From contig JAJYRN010000011.1 of the NCBI GenBank assembly GCA_021794095.1, forward strand, positions 1-64,000: a stretch of 64,000 bases of DNA, given 5' to 3'. The DNA is from Acidobacteriota bacterium. Lineage in GTDB: Bacteria; Acidobacteriota; Holophagae; Holophagales; Holophagaceae. This document shows positions 9,201 to 17,130 of this stretch, piece by piece. The first letter of the stretch is position 1, and every line of letters begins with the position of its first letter. The position numbers were made by a program, and so were the translations under genes. The notes under the pieces were generated by a model that did no database searches, had not been told where the DNA came from, and saw nothing but the letters and a program-made list of their open reading frames with translations.

Positions 9201-9667
9201 GCGCTGAGGTGGTCGAGGCCCCAGGGGGCGTGACCGAGCACCCGCGGACAGAGCAGGTGGCCCGGCCGGAAGGTCAGCGCCTCTGGATGCAGGAACCGGG
9301 GATGGGGCGTGGCGGCCAGGACCGTGGCCAGGTGGTGCGTGGCCGCCTCCCGGGAGGCCGCGCCCCACTCGGGCCAGAGGCGCGACAGCGGCGTGCCCTG
9401 GAGTACCTGGAGGAACCAGGCCTGGCCATCGTCGAAGCCGAAATGGCAGTGGATGGGATCGAGGGGCGTGGCATCCAGGAAGCGGCTCAGGAAAGCTTCC
9501 CGGAGGTGGTCCAGATCGCGGTCGGAGGGCCGGGGCTGCCAGAGCTGGAGGAGGAAGCGGGCGCCATCGCCCTCCCGCCGCACCAGCTGCCAGGTGCAGG
9601 GCCCATCCTGGCCCAGGTCGCCCAGGGTGGTGAAGCGGTGCGCGCCCAGGAAGCGGGTCAGGTCCAT
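6236..9667 (-). CDS. Pseudokinase-like / P-loop ATPase / TPR-like signalling protein
   Basis: 1143 residues from the ATG at 9667 (MDLTRFLGAH). Residues 1-150 read like a decayed Ser/Thr kinase. A FLLQLW strand has Gln where the ATP-anchoring Lys would be. HPRFLHPEAL (122-131) sits where HRDLKPENIL is expected, without the catalytic Asp, and there is no DFG. A linker RPIRGRSQEL leads to a P-loop GEEGVGKA (218-225) and a Walker-B-like FLHLSDLD, as in STAND/AAA ATPases. The last 550 or so residues are Ala/Leu-rich helical pairs resembling TPRs. This layout recalls PknK/MalT-like regulators, but no DNA-binding domain is evident. The kinase assignment is my inference. Confidence 0.75.
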   Translation of the reverse strand: MDLTRFLGAHRFTTLGDLGQDGPCTWQLVRREGDGARFLLQLWQPRPSDRDLDHLREAFLSRFLDATPLDPIHCHFGFDDGQAWFLQVLQGTPLSRLWPEWGAASREAATHHLATVLAATPHPRFLHPEALTFRPGHLLCPRVLGHAPWGLDHLSAFLPETAPEPSGSEERPWALPPDLSEPLSRPIRGRSQELTYLKSLVLGLGAPISMERIVLLQGEEGVGKAHLAAWACAVAESEGIWVHRLAPAPEESAGRFLGRLLESLLQGSEADFYAQNPGAAKILALRIQAFAFLTGGRAFNHQEAAPDAEEVRAVLEALAFAADLHGRFLHLSDLDRGTPEVLALVRELVHASRIPWLLSLSTGAHGAGLKPLIAQLRAEPTAALVGLNRLEDEDLRMVLEDLLGRHALPAAYLADLLEQSLGNPGLLRNLLELAQQDGSLLWEPGGWALAAHHPAVPRAEEDLMRQIFLGRLQRLQPASATLVRLLALADRPLPTGALGRLLGLAGDSLDDALQGAVGSRLVQLRRNDAAIPDPRWRQLVLAHTPQPELKRLARALLAHVQEQGGDLAFSVTLQALASDQTTALNVVLSAIHRQPPAAPQEAQRVVEQALALRPGPAQEAQLHEYLADAWATGSQGALPPQSGQAPWPAATLALAALRKAQEAMARIPPAEQRDLELTEARLLRKWAHLELLLRHPAEAQEAIHGAAERLSDHPLHPEQPRLRLVLGEWHLLQGFMTKGIRALEEGLQLLNGSGGKPRPQDQAALLLALGRALTGQAQFHRAATLLQSSLRLLEPLQDFRGLVPVQIALGRVRLAQGQTEGGLNLLQAALQTARLQSDAALQLQAHLALGSARSLQQSLGAALSHLERALQHAEGLGDAAAVSMAHAWKARTLAALGDLVAADHAQLAALATRPAVLAPEELGDQMLLQAEVAHFRSAWRDAARLYQAAATQYETTGFLWRQRLALLRFAQAEAREAQRRHQEAPEQGWTILENLKGPVEGSDSRLLEQEWHRAHALLLSTVPPSETVAQETLQAWSEVLAAARSLQHPAEVLEASAEGAALLLHRGEKLGARARMQEAFPSFQQLWARLPEGQEIAFLGREDLHRFKETVEAVGLRFVLPDRTDSLEDWTPTQMNLPALPEV

Positions 9668-9764
9668 GGGCGGAATCCGGCGGGGTGGGCGCACATCCTG
9701 GGGAACATGGCGGGAGTCTACCAGAGAGCCCAGGCCGGCTGCCGTCCCGCAGCTACCGCATCAG

Positions 9765-9797
9765 ACGGGGTATCCCGGCTTGGCCGGGGGACCCCGT
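9765..9797. repeat. Palindromic repeat, core CCCGGC-TTG-GCCGGG (copy 1)
   Basis: ACGGGGTATCCCGGC (9765-9779), loop TTG, GCCGGGGGACCCCGT (9783-9797): 15-bp arms with two mismatches. It is preceded by ATCAG and followed about 10 nt later by GGCGAGCAGGCGGTCCCCC plus CTCGTTCA, which matches the second module near 23.9 kb. It lies in the gap between ctaB (end of the respiratory operon) and the ATPase gene, so it may also serve as a terminator. Confidence 0.7.
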
Positions 9798-9832
9798 GGG
9801 GTGCACGAGGCGAGCAGGCGGTCCCCCCTCGT

Positions 9833-10723
9833 TCACTTCAGGAAGGGATCGAGGATCACCGCTGCCGTCAGGATCAGCGCGAAGAGGTTGATGTTCATGA
9901 ACACCCGGCGGAAGACGGCGGGGCGGAGGTCTTCTCGCAGGAGCGGCAGCGCGCCCAGGACGAGCCAGAGGGCGCCGCCCGCCAGCAGCAGGAGCGTGGG
10001 CAGGGTGCCCAGGAGGCGGAACACGGGCAGCAGGCTGCAGGCGGCGGCGGTGCCGCAGATCCAGGTGAACGTGAGCCGCGCCAGGCGGGTCCGGCCGAAG
10101 ACCTTCACCAGGGTGGGGAAGCCCGCCTGTTCATAGCCTTCGGCGTGGAGGGCCACCAGCAACCAGAAATGGGGCACCTGCCAGATGAAGAACACGAAGG
10201 CCAGGGCGAGGATGGCGGGATCCCGGAGGGAGCCGCCGGCGGCGGCCCAGCCGATGGCGGGCGGCAGCGCGCCGATGAGCGATCCGGGCACCACCGCGAA
10301 GGCGCTGACCCGCTTCAGGGGGGTGTAGAAGCCGTTGTACCAGGCGAGGGCCAGGGCCCCGAGCCAGGCGGCGGCCGGGTTCAAGAAGAAATCGAGCAGC
10401 AGGAAGCCCGTCAGCGCCAGCGTCCCGGCCAGGATCCCCGCCACGGCGGGGGACACATCGCCCCGGGGCAGGGGGCGATGCCAGGTGCGGGGCATCCGGG
10501 CGTCGAGGTGGCGTTCCTGCACTTCGTTCAGGGCGCTCGATCCCATGGCCAGGAGGAGGATGCCGGCCAGGGTGGGGAGCAGGCCCAGGTCCACGCCCCG
10601 GCGGCAGGCGATGTAGCCCGCCGCGGCCGTGAAGGTGGAGGCGCCGGAAATGCGCAGCTTCGTCAGTTCGACCAGGGTGGCGGGAAAACTCGGGCGGTGG
10701 GCGGGAAGGGCCGTGGCGCTCAC
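9833..10723 (-). CDS. ctaB: Protoheme IX farnesyltransferase (heme O synthase)
   Basis: 296 residues with about nine membrane helices. It attaches the farnesyl chain to heme B, the first step to the heme A used by the oxidase encoded upstream. The UbiA-family prenyl-diphosphate/Mg motif is NEVQERHLDARMPRT, and YNGFYTPLKR plus FFIWQVPHFW are typical of CtaB/CyoE. The ATG at 10723 overlaps the coxB stop by 4 nt, so it is translationally coupled as the last gene of the respiratory operon. A heme A synthase gene (ctaA) is not in this window. Confidence 0.95.
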   Translation of the reverse strand: MSATALPAHRPSFPATLVELTKLRISGASTFTAAAGYIACRRGVDLGLLPTLAGILLLAMGSSALNEVQERHLDARMPRTWHRPLPRGDVSPAVAGILAGTLALTGFLLLDFFLNPAAAWLGALALAWYNGFYTPLKRVSAFAVVPGSLIGALPPAIGWAAAGGSLRDPAILALAFVFFIWQVPHFWLLVALHAEGYEQAGFPTLVKVFGRTRLARLTFTWICGTAAACSLLPVFRLLGTLPTLLLLAGGALWLVLGALPLLREDLRPAVFRRVFMNINLFALILTAAVILDPFLK

Positions 10724-11691
10724 GGATGCTCCGGGGCAGGGGCGTGCAGGGTCTTGAGGTAGGCGACGATCTCATCCAGCTCCGCCGGCGCGAGGGCCAC
10801 GGCCGGCATGGTCGGGGGATAGCCCCGCACCACGGACTTCATAGGCGTCCGGATGGCCTCCCGCAGGCGCGGTTCGTCCACGGTGATGGTGCGGCGCTGG
10901 CCCGCCTCGACCACGTCCTCTTGGCGGCCGAACAGGCCCTTGAAAGTGGGGCCCACCATGGGTTTCCCGTCCACGGAATGGCAGGCCAGGCAGCCCTTGG
11001 CGTCCATCAGGGCCACGGCGGGCGGGAGGGCCTGGGCGACCGGCCTGGGCGCGTCGGGCACCGGTTTGGGTTCCGGGGCGTCGGGGCCGCCGAAGTACCA
11101 GGCCTTGAAGGCGTCCTCGGGGACGATCACCACCTTGCTGAGCATGAGGCTGTGATCCACGCCGCAGATCACGGTGCATTCGATGTCATAGGAACCCAGC
11201 CGCGTGGCCTTGAACCAAGTGGTGTTGGTGTGGCTGGGCACCGCGTCCGCCTTGATGCGGAACGCGGGGATGAAGAAGCCGTGGATCACATCCAGGCTGC
11301 GCACCTCCAGCTTCATGGGGCGATTCACGGGAGCGAAGAGCACCTTGGTCTGCTTGCCGTTCGGGTACTGAAACGACCAGGCCCACTGGCGGGCGTTGAC
11401 GTTCACCTCCATGGCATCCGCCGGGGCGTTGCGCATGTATTCGTAGTTGGTCCAGCCGTAGTAGAAGATCGTAAGGAACAGCACCAGTGGAACGACGGTC
11501 CAGAGGATCTCCAGGCCCGTGTGGCCTTCAATCTGCGCGGCGATCGGGTGGCGCTTGCGGCTGTAGCGGATGACGAAATAGATCATCAGCGCCGTGATGA
11601 AGACCAGGAACACCACGGACAGCGCGAACACGTAGAAGAAGACCGCATCCGACTTCTGGGCCGAGGTGGAGGCTTCTTTGATCCAATCCAT
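10720..11691 (-). CDS. coxB: Cytochrome c oxidase subunit II with fused cytochrome c domain (caa3 type)
   Basis: 323 residues. Two N-terminal membrane helices lie at about 17-43 and 58-80, followed by a periplasmic CuA domain with ligands His137, Cys172, Cys176, His180 and Met183 (ECTVICGVDHSLM). A C-terminal c-type heme domain has CLACH at 234-238 and likely axial Met295 in PPTMP. The fusion defines a caa3 oxidase, in which electrons pass heme c, then CuA, then heme a. Gene order is unusual: coxB comes last, after coxA-coxC-coxD. There is a 9-nt gap to coxD and a 4-nt overlap with ctaB. Confidence 0.96.
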   Translation of the reverse strand: MDWIKEASTSAQKSDAVFFYVFALSVVFLVFITALMIYFVIRYSRKRHPIAAQIEGHTGLEILWTVVPLVLFLTIFYYGWTNYEYMRNAPADAMEVNVNARQWAWSFQYPNGKQTKVLFAPVNRPMKLEVRSLDVIHGFFIPAFRIKADAVPSHTNTTWFKATRLGSYDIECTVICGVDHSLMLSKVVIVPEDAFKAWYFGGPDAPEPKPVPDAPRPVAQALPPAVALMDAKGCLACHSVDGKPMVGPTFKGLFGRQEDVVEAGQRRTITVDEPRLREAIRTPMKSVVRGYPPTMPAVALAPAELDEIVAYLKTLHAPAPEHP

Positions 11692-11700
11692 GGTGGAACC

Positions 11701-12012
11701 TCAGCGGAAGGCGACGTCGGAGAACAGCAGGGCGAAGAAGATCAGCATCGTCCCCAGGGTGACCAGCACCACCACCTTCAGCAGGGGCCCTTCGTACTTC
11801 AGGTGCATGAAGAAGTAGAAGACCAGCCACGCTTTGACAGGGGTGATGAGCAGGAGGCCCCAAACGGCGGAACCCTGGCCGAAGTGGCTCATGAGCACCA
11901 GGAGACCCGTGAGGATCACCAGGGCCAGCCAGACTTTCACGAACGTCCCGTAGCCCGGGTGGGCGACGGAACCGTCGTCGTGGGCGGAGGAGGTGAGGGC
12001 GGATTCGCTCAT
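11701..12012 (-). CDS. coxD: Cytochrome c oxidase subunit IV (prokaryotic type)
   Basis: 103 residues with three predicted membrane helices (FVKVWLALVILTGLLVLMSH, AVWGLLLITPVKAWLVFYFF, VVVLVTLGTMLIFFALLF). The HPGYGTFVKVW start and the KAWLVFYFFMHLKYE segment are characteristic of the small subunit IV (CtaF/CyoD-like) of caa3 oxidases, which helps assemble the CuB site. It sits 9 nt from coxC upstream and 9 nt from coxB downstream. Confidence 0.9.
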   Translation of the reverse strand: MSESALTSSAHDDGSVAHPGYGTFVKVWLALVILTGLLVLMSHFGQGSAVWGLLLITPVKAWLVFYFFMHLKYEGPLLKVVVLVTLGTMLIFFALLFSDVAFR

Positions 12013-12021
12013 GGCTGGTCC

Positions 12022-12639
12022 TTACGCCGCCAGGTAGAACAGCGGGAGGAGGAAGATCCAGATCACATCCACCAGGTGCCAGTAGAGGCCGGCGTTCTCC
12101 AGCTGCACGTAGCGGTCCTGGCAGATCCGCCCCCGGGCGACCTGGATCAGCATGTAGGTCAGGACGCCGAGGCCGATGATGACGTGCAGGCCGTGGAGGC
12201 CCGTCATGGTGAAGTAGAGGCCGAAGAACACCTGCTCGCCGTGGGGCAGCGTGGCCAGGTGCGGTGCGTTCGGGTAGAGGCCGTGGTGGAATTTCGCCGC
12301 CCACTCGGTGGCCTTGATGGCCAGGAAGGTGAGGCCCAGCAGCAGGGAGGCCGACAGGAAGGCCATGGACTTGAGGCGGTCCCCACGCTGGATGGCGACG
12401 ATGCTGAGGGCCACCGTGAGGCTGCTGGTGAGCAGCACGAGGGTATTGGTCACGCCGAGGGTGGCGTTCAATTCGGCCCCGGCGTGGTGAAAGTCGGCCG
12501 GGTACGTGGACCGCATGTAGGAGTAGGCGATGAAGAGGCCTCCGAAGAGGACCATCTCAGTCACCAGGAAGAGCCACATGCCCAGCCGGGCGCCGAAGTC
12601 ATCCCGATGGACCGCGTGGGCCTGGACCAGCTCGCTCAT
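12022..12639 (-). CDS. coxC: Cytochrome c oxidase subunit III
   Basis: 205 residues with five membrane helices, the short prokaryotic form. Recognised by LGMWLFLVTEMVLFGGLF, the TGLHGLHVIIGL helix and the C-terminal YWHLVDVIWIFLLPLFYL. It stabilises the oxidase core and its proton uptake. The ATG at 12639 overlaps the coxA stop (12636-12638) in an ATGA junction. The open frame extends further upstream inside coxA but is not needed. Confidence 0.95.
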   Translation of the reverse strand: MSELVQAHAVHRDDFGARLGMWLFLVTEMVLFGGLFIAYSYMRSTYPADFHHAGAELNATLGVTNTLVLLTSSLTVALSIVAIQRGDRLKSMAFLSASLLLGLTFLAIKATEWAAKFHHGLYPNAPHLATLPHGEQVFFGLYFTMTGLHGLHVIIGLGVLTYMLIQVARGRICQDRYVQLENAGLYWHLVDVIWIFLLPLFYLAA

Positions 12640-14258
12640 CCAATCTCCTCCTGGGGGAAGTGATAGGCCTCGGTGGTGATCGTGGGGATCTCCTCGAAGT
12701 TCTCCTGGGGGGGTGGGCTCGGGATGGTCCACTCCAGGGTCACGCCGCCCCAGGGGTTGTCCTCGGCCTTCTCCCCCTTGAAGAGGGCGTGGACCAGGGT
12801 GCCGAAGAACATCAGCAGGCCCAGTACGAGGATCCAGCTCCCCACGGTGGCGATGTCGTGGCCGGTGTCGAAGCGGGGGAGGTGGTGGAAGTAGCGGCGG
12901 GGCATGCCCATGACGCCCAGCACCAGCATGGTGAAGTAGAGCATGTTGAACCCGATGAAGATCGGGAACCAGGAGGCGTAGATGGCCTTCTTGGAGTACA
13001 TCTTCCCGAACATCTTGGGGAACCAGTAGAGCAGGGCCGCGAAGAAGGCCATGCCCGTGCCACCGAACATCACGTAGTGGAAGTGGCCCACGACGAAGTA
13101 GGTGTCATGGACATGCACGTTGACCGCCAGGGCCCCCAGCATGACGCCCGTGAGGCCGCCGATGCAGAAGAGAAAGATGAACGTCAGCGCGAAGAGGAGT
13201 GGTGGCTGGAAATCAATGGAGCCCTTGTAGAGGGTGCTCACCCAGTTGAACACCTTGATGGCGCTGGGGACGGCCACGATCATCGTGAGCAGCGAGAAAA
13301 TCATCACGGCGACCTGGCTGAGGCCGCTGGTGAACATGTGGTGGGCCCAGACGAGGCTGCCCACGCCGGCGATGGCCATGCTGGAATAGGCAATGGCCTT
13401 GTAGCCGAACACGGGGCGCCGTGCGAAGGTGGGCAGGATCTCGGTGATCGCGCCCATGGCCGGCAGGATCATGATGTAGACGGCCGGGTGGGAATAGATC
13501 CAGAACAGGTGCTCGTAAAGGAGCGGATCGCCGCCCTTGGTGGGATCGAAGATCCCGATGCCGAACACCCGTTCGAGGATCACGAGGACAAGGGTGATGG
13601 CGAGGATGGGCGTGGCCAGGATCTGAACCCAGGCTGTGGAATAGAGGGCCCAGCAGAAAAGGGGCATCCGGAACCAGCGCATGCCGGGAGCGCGGAGGCG
13701 GTGGATGGTGGTGATGAAGTTGATGCCCGTGAGCATCGAGGAGAAGCCCAGCAGGAAGGCGCCGAAGACGGCCAGCGACACGTTGGTGCCGGTGTGCAGG
13801 CTGAAGGGCACGTAGAAGGTCCAGCCCGTGTCGGGGGCGCCATGCCCGGTGAAGAGGGCGATGATGACCACGGTGGCGCCAGCCATGTAGAAGTACCAGG
13901 AGGCCAGGTTCAGTCGCGGGAAGGCCACATCCTTCGCGCCGATGAGGATGGGCAGGAAGAAATTCCCGAAGACCGCCGGCAGTCCTGGCACCACGAACAG
14001 GAAGACCATGATCACGCCATGGACCGTGAACAGGGCGTTGTAGGTCTCGGCGGTGATCAAATGTTCGAAGGGTGAGATCTGGACCAGGCGCATCACGAGT
14101 CCAAGGCCGACCGCCACGAAGAAGAAGGTCAGCATGGAGCCCAGGTAGAGCAGGCCGATGCGCTTGTGGTCGGTGGAGGTCAGCCAGGCCAGGAGGCCTT
14201 TGCGGCTGCCCGTATCCACGAGGTAGCTGGGCGGAAGGGTGGTGTTCTGGGTGCTCAT
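12636..14258 (-). CDS. coxA: Cytochrome c oxidase subunit I, A2-type heme-copper oxygen reductase
   Basis: 540 residues with twelve membrane helices, carrying the low-spin heme a and the heme a3-CuB centre. Visible ligands include His80 (TVHGVIM), the CuB His257 with its cross-linked Tyr261 in YSHPAVY (255-261), and the VHDTYFVVGHFHYV segment with heme ligands. Ala259 replaces the D-channel glutamate (HPEVY) of A1 oxidases, and the preceding Tyr-Ser is the A2 signature described for caa3 enzymes such as that of Rhodothermus. It overlaps the sco stop by 4 nt upstream and coxC by 4 nt downstream. Confidence 0.96.
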   Translation of the reverse strand: MSTQNTTLPPSYLVDTGSRKGLLAWLTSTDHKRIGLLYLGSMLTFFFVAVGLGLVMRLVQISPFEHLITAETYNALFTVHGVIMVFLFVVPGLPAVFGNFFLPILIGAKDVAFPRLNLASWYFYMAGATVVIIALFTGHGAPDTGWTFYVPFSLHTGTNVSLAVFGAFLLGFSSMLTGINFITTIHRLRAPGMRWFRMPLFCWALYSTAWVQILATPILAITLVLVILERVFGIGIFDPTKGGDPLLYEHLFWIYSHPAVYIMILPAMGAITEILPTFARRPVFGYKAIAYSSMAIAGVGSLVWAHHMFTSGLSQVAVMIFSLLTMIVAVPSAIKVFNWVSTLYKGSIDFQPPLLFALTFIFLFCIGGLTGVMLGALAVNVHVHDTYFVVGHFHYVMFGGTGMAFFAALLYWFPKMFGKMYSKKAIYASWFPIFIGFNMLYFTMLVLGVMGMPRRYFHHLPRFDTGHDIATVGSWILVLGLLMFFGTLVHALFKGEKAEDNPWGGVTLEWTIPSPPPQENFEEIPTITTEAYHFPQEEIG

Positions 14259-15085
14259 TGGCCGTCCCCCGAGGTGTTCTTACCGCGGCCCTTCGAGAAC
14301 AGGACGATCGCGAAGATGATGGCCGCAAGCAGGGTGAGGGCCATGGACAACCGGGTGAAATTCACGACGTATTTCCGGCCCTGGGGATCGTAGCTGAAGC
14401 AGAAGCTCAGCAGTTTGTTGATGGAGGGGTGAGCCTCGTTGCGTGCCGCCTCCTGCAAGGCCATGTCCACATCAGCCGGCAGGTAGGTGATGCCGTACAT
14501 GTAGCGGGTCACCTTGCCGGTGGGGCTGAGGACCATGGCGGCGGCGGCGTGGATGAACCCATCGCCCACGCGCTTGTACTTGAACCCCACCGAATCGGCC
14601 AGGGCCCGGGTGGTGGCCGCATCGCCGGTCAGGAACCGCCAGGCGGAAGGCGGGAAGGGGCGGGTCATCTCGGCCAGGTAATTGGTGCGTTTCTGGGCGG
14701 CCATCTCCGGCGTGTCCCGGTCATCGAAGCTCACGGTGATGACCTGGAAGTCCTTGCCGGGGACAGCCTCGACCTTGTTCAGGGCTTCCGCAAGGCCATT
14801 CAACTGGGGCGTGCAGATCCCCGCGCACCGGAAGTAGTTCAGAGTGAGGATGGTGGGCTTGTTGATGAGGCTGCGAAGGGTCACGGGCTGGCCATCCTCG
14901 CCCTTCAGCACCAGGTCGAGGGGCACGTTCTGTCCCAGCTTTTCGTCCACACCCACTTCCTGGTTGGTGAAGGTGGGGGCCGAGCTGGTGGAGGCGGCCG
15001 CCTGGGCCCAGGCCCTCGGGGTGGCCAGGAGCAGCAGCGCCGCCAGGATTCCGGTCGTGATGCGGGGATGCCTTCGCGTTCGCAT
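14255..15085 (-). CDS. SCO1/SenC-type copper chaperone for the oxidase
   Basis: 276 residues. An N-terminal signal segment (ITTGILAALLLLATPRAWAQ) leads into a thioredoxin-like fold with Cu-binding Cys87 and Cys91 (FRCAGIC) and His179 (GDGFIHA). A C-terminal membrane helix (LTLLAAIIFAIVLF) is unusual for the compact family members but known in operon-linked forms. It probably metallates the CuA site of coxB. It is coupled to coxA by a 4-nt overlap and follows the cytochrome c gene by 9 nt. Confidence 0.9.
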   Translation of the reverse strand: MRTRRHPRITTGILAALLLLATPRAWAQAAASTSSAPTFTNQEVGVDEKLGQNVPLDLVLKGEDGQPVTLRSLINKPTILTLNYFRCAGICTPQLNGLAEALNKVEAVPGKDFQVITVSFDDRDTPEMAAQKRTNYLAEMTRPFPPSAWRFLTGDAATTRALADSVGFKYKRVGDGFIHAAAAMVLSPTGKVTRYMYGITYLPADVDMALQEAARNEAHPSINKLLSFCFSYDPQGRKYVVNFTRLSMALTLLAAIIFAIVLFSKGRGKNTSGDGQ

Positions 15086-15094
15086 GCTGCCTCC

Positions 15095-15985
15095 TCAGTG
15101 CCCGGCCAGGGCGGATTGAAGCGCCTTCCACTGATCCGGCGCATAGGTGGCCACGGCGGGGGAGAACCCGTTGCCGGGCAGGCCGATGGATACGGCGGTG
15201 GCGAGCGCCTTGTCGTCCTCCCGCCAGCGGGGGATGCCCGCCAGGGTCTGCGCGGCGCGGGCGGGATCTGTCACCGCCTCCTTCAGAAGCGGGTTCGTGC
15301 GGGTGCCAGGAATGGGCGGGGCGGGTGTGAATTCCGATTCGAGCTGCTGTTCCGCGAAGGCCACGGGGATCTTGTCGGGGATTACCTCGCCGGAACTGGC
15401 GAAGAGCTTCGCCAGGGCGTCGAGGGCCTTGGGGTCCTCCGGGCCGTGGTTGAAGGCGCCGAAGGACTGGACCACATGCACGAGCGCCATGCGGTCCTTC
15501 CGGCTCAGGTAGTTGAAGGACACCATGCCGGAGCCCTTCACGCCTTCCCGGAGCGTCTTGTAGATGTCCTCGATGCGGTAGCCGTTGACCCAGCCCGTAG
15601 GCTGCGTGAAGTTGCGGGGCTGGGGATTGAGGCCCACACCCGCGGGACCATTTCCCCTGCCCTCGGGGCCGTGGCAGGTGGCGCAATTCTCCGCGAAGAG
15701 CACCTTGCCCCGGGCCATCAGCCCCGGGTTGGGCGTCATCACGGTACGCGGGTCAAGGGGCGGAAGCACCTGGCGGGCGGCGGCCGGGTAATCCGTGGGG
15801 TCCAGCCAGCCCGTGTCGCCCTGCGGCGACTCCACCGCGGTGGCGGTCTGGGGCTGGTTGACATTCCGGGTGCCGGGCACCACGAGGAAGCCGAAGAGGG
15901 CCATGATGGCGATGAACAGTGCCACCACCAGCAGCGCCGACAGCAGGCGCTTGAGTTCGGAGGGGGAGAGATACTGCTCGATCAT
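15095..15985 (-). CDS. Membrane-anchored monoheme cytochrome c of the ACIII-oxidase operon
   Basis: 296 residues. One N-terminal membrane helix (LLSALLVVALFIAIMALFGF) is followed by a periplasmic domain with a single CATCH heme site (101-105) and GPEGRGNGPAG, as in the ActE-type monoheme subunits. It overlaps actF by 4 nt. Because an ActE-like domain is already fused to ActD in this operon, this second monoheme protein may be an extra subunit or the electron carrier between ACIII and the caa3 oxidase. That role is inferred. Confidence 0.85.
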   Translation of the reverse strand: MIEQYLSPSELKRLLSALLVVALFIAIMALFGFLVVPGTRNVNQPQTATAVESPQGDTGWLDPTDYPAAARQVLPPLDPRTVMTPNPGLMARGKVLFAENCATCHGPEGRGNGPAGVGLNPQPRNFTQPTGWVNGYRIEDIYKTLREGVKGSGMVSFNYLSRKDRMALVHVVQSFGAFNHGPEDPKALDALAKLFASSGEVIPDKIPVAFAEQQLESEFTPAPPIPGTRTNPLLKEAVTDPARAAQTLAGIPRWREDDKALATAVSIGLPGNGFSPAVATYAPDQWKALQSALAGH

Positions 15986-17130
15986 AGACGGAACTCCAGC
16001 CCTTCCTGGAGGAAGGGATCGCCTACGGGCATGTCCTCACCCTTCTCCAGCGCGCCCCGTACCCACAGCAGGCTGAAGCTCAGGAAGAACAGGGCGAAGC
16101 CCAGTTCAGGCCAGGAGACGTGCGGGCCGCCCGGAAGGATCGGGAAGATCAGCCAGTAGATGTCCAGCATGTGGGCGGCGAGCATGAGAACGGCCACCTT
16201 GCGAAGGCGGGCGCCATCGCCCTTGGCATCCCGGGTGACCAGGGCGAAGAAGGGCATCACGAAGTGGAGGACCGCGAGCAGGATCGTCAGGGCGAACCAC
16301 CCCCCCGTCAGGCGCGTTTTGAAGTAGATGACCTCATCGGGCAGGTTGGCGTACCACATCAGCAGGTACTGGGCGAAGGCGATGTAGGACCAGAACACGG
16401 TGAAGGCGAAAAGGAATCCGCCCAGGTTGTAGAGGTGATCGCGGCGGACGCCTTCGAGCCGGTGCTCGTCCTTGAGGTGGAGGACCGCGAGGGCGGTCGC
16501 CGCCAAGCCGCCCAGGAAGGCGCCGGCGAAGAGGTAGACACCGAAGATGTCGCTGTACCACGCCGGCGTCAGGCCGGAGATCCAGTCGAAGGCCACCAGG
16601 GTGATCACGAAGGCGAAGATGGCCATGAAGGCCGGTGCAAATTTCCGGGCGCGGATGGTGAAGGCCGGATCCTTGGTCCGGTCCTGCTTCAGGGATCCAC
16701 CCACCAGCACGGCCAGGCCCATCAGCACCAGGGCGAAGGCGATCACGGCGCGCAGGGAGACAAAGGGCAGGCTCAGCCAGAAGGCCTTGCCGGCCAGGAG
16801 CTTGTCGTGCAGCGCCTCGGGGCGGGTGCCCGGGAACAGTACCGGCAGCGCGCCGATGGCCAGCAGGCCGGTGAGGCAGGCGGGGATCAGCAGCGTGGCG
16901 ATCCGCTCGGGGATGCGGCGGATGGGCACGCTCCACTTGGCGTTCACCAGGTGTTCCAGGGCCACGATGAAGAGGGCGCCCAGGGCGACGGTGAAGAGGA
17001 GGACGAACCAGAGGAGCCAGTTGGCCCAGAAGCGCTCGGGGCTGGCTTTGAGGTAGGCGGCGCCGACGCCGATGGCGCCCAGGAGCAGCGTGCCCCGCAG
17101 GAAGGTGGTGGTTCCGCTCGACTGGCTCAT
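15982..17130 (-). CDS. actF: Alternative complex III, membrane subunit ActF (NrfD-like)
   Basis: 382 residues with about ten membrane helices, related to ActC/NrfD. Segments such as TPAWYSDIFGVYLFAGAF and FWSYIAFAQYLLMWYANLP are characteristic of the ACIII ActF subunit. It forms the second membrane module of the quinol:electron-acceptor oxidoreductase. ATGA-type 4-nt overlaps occur with actDE upstream (17127-17130) and with the cytochrome gene downstream (15982-15985), suggesting coupled translation and fixed stoichiometry. Confidence 0.93.
   Translation of the reverse strand: MSQSSGTTTFLRGTLLLGAIGVGAAYLKASPERFWANWLLWFVLLFTVALGALFIVALEHLVNAKWSVPIRRIPERIATLLIPACLTGLLAIGALPVLFPGTRPEALHDKLLAGKAFWLSLPFVSLRAVIAFALVLMGLAVLVGGSLKQDRTKDPAFTIRARKFAPAFMAIFAFVITLVAFDWISGLTPAWYSDIFGVYLFAGAFLGGLAATALAVLHLKDEHRLEGVRRDHLYNLGGFLFAFTVFWSYIAFAQYLLMWYANLPDEVIYFKTRLTGGWFALTILLAVLHFVMPFFALVTRDAKGDGARLRKVAVLMLAAHMLDIYWLIFPILPGGPHVSWPELGFALFFLSFSLLWVRGALEKGEDMPVGDPFLQEGLEFRL

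Noticed and set aside
6218-10762. A 1514-codon open frame on the plus strand
   Set aside because: It is the antisense shadow of the ATPase/TPR gene and ctaB. High GC keeps stops rare. Its Gly/Gln/Ala-rich translation has no family features, while the minus strand has motifs throughout.
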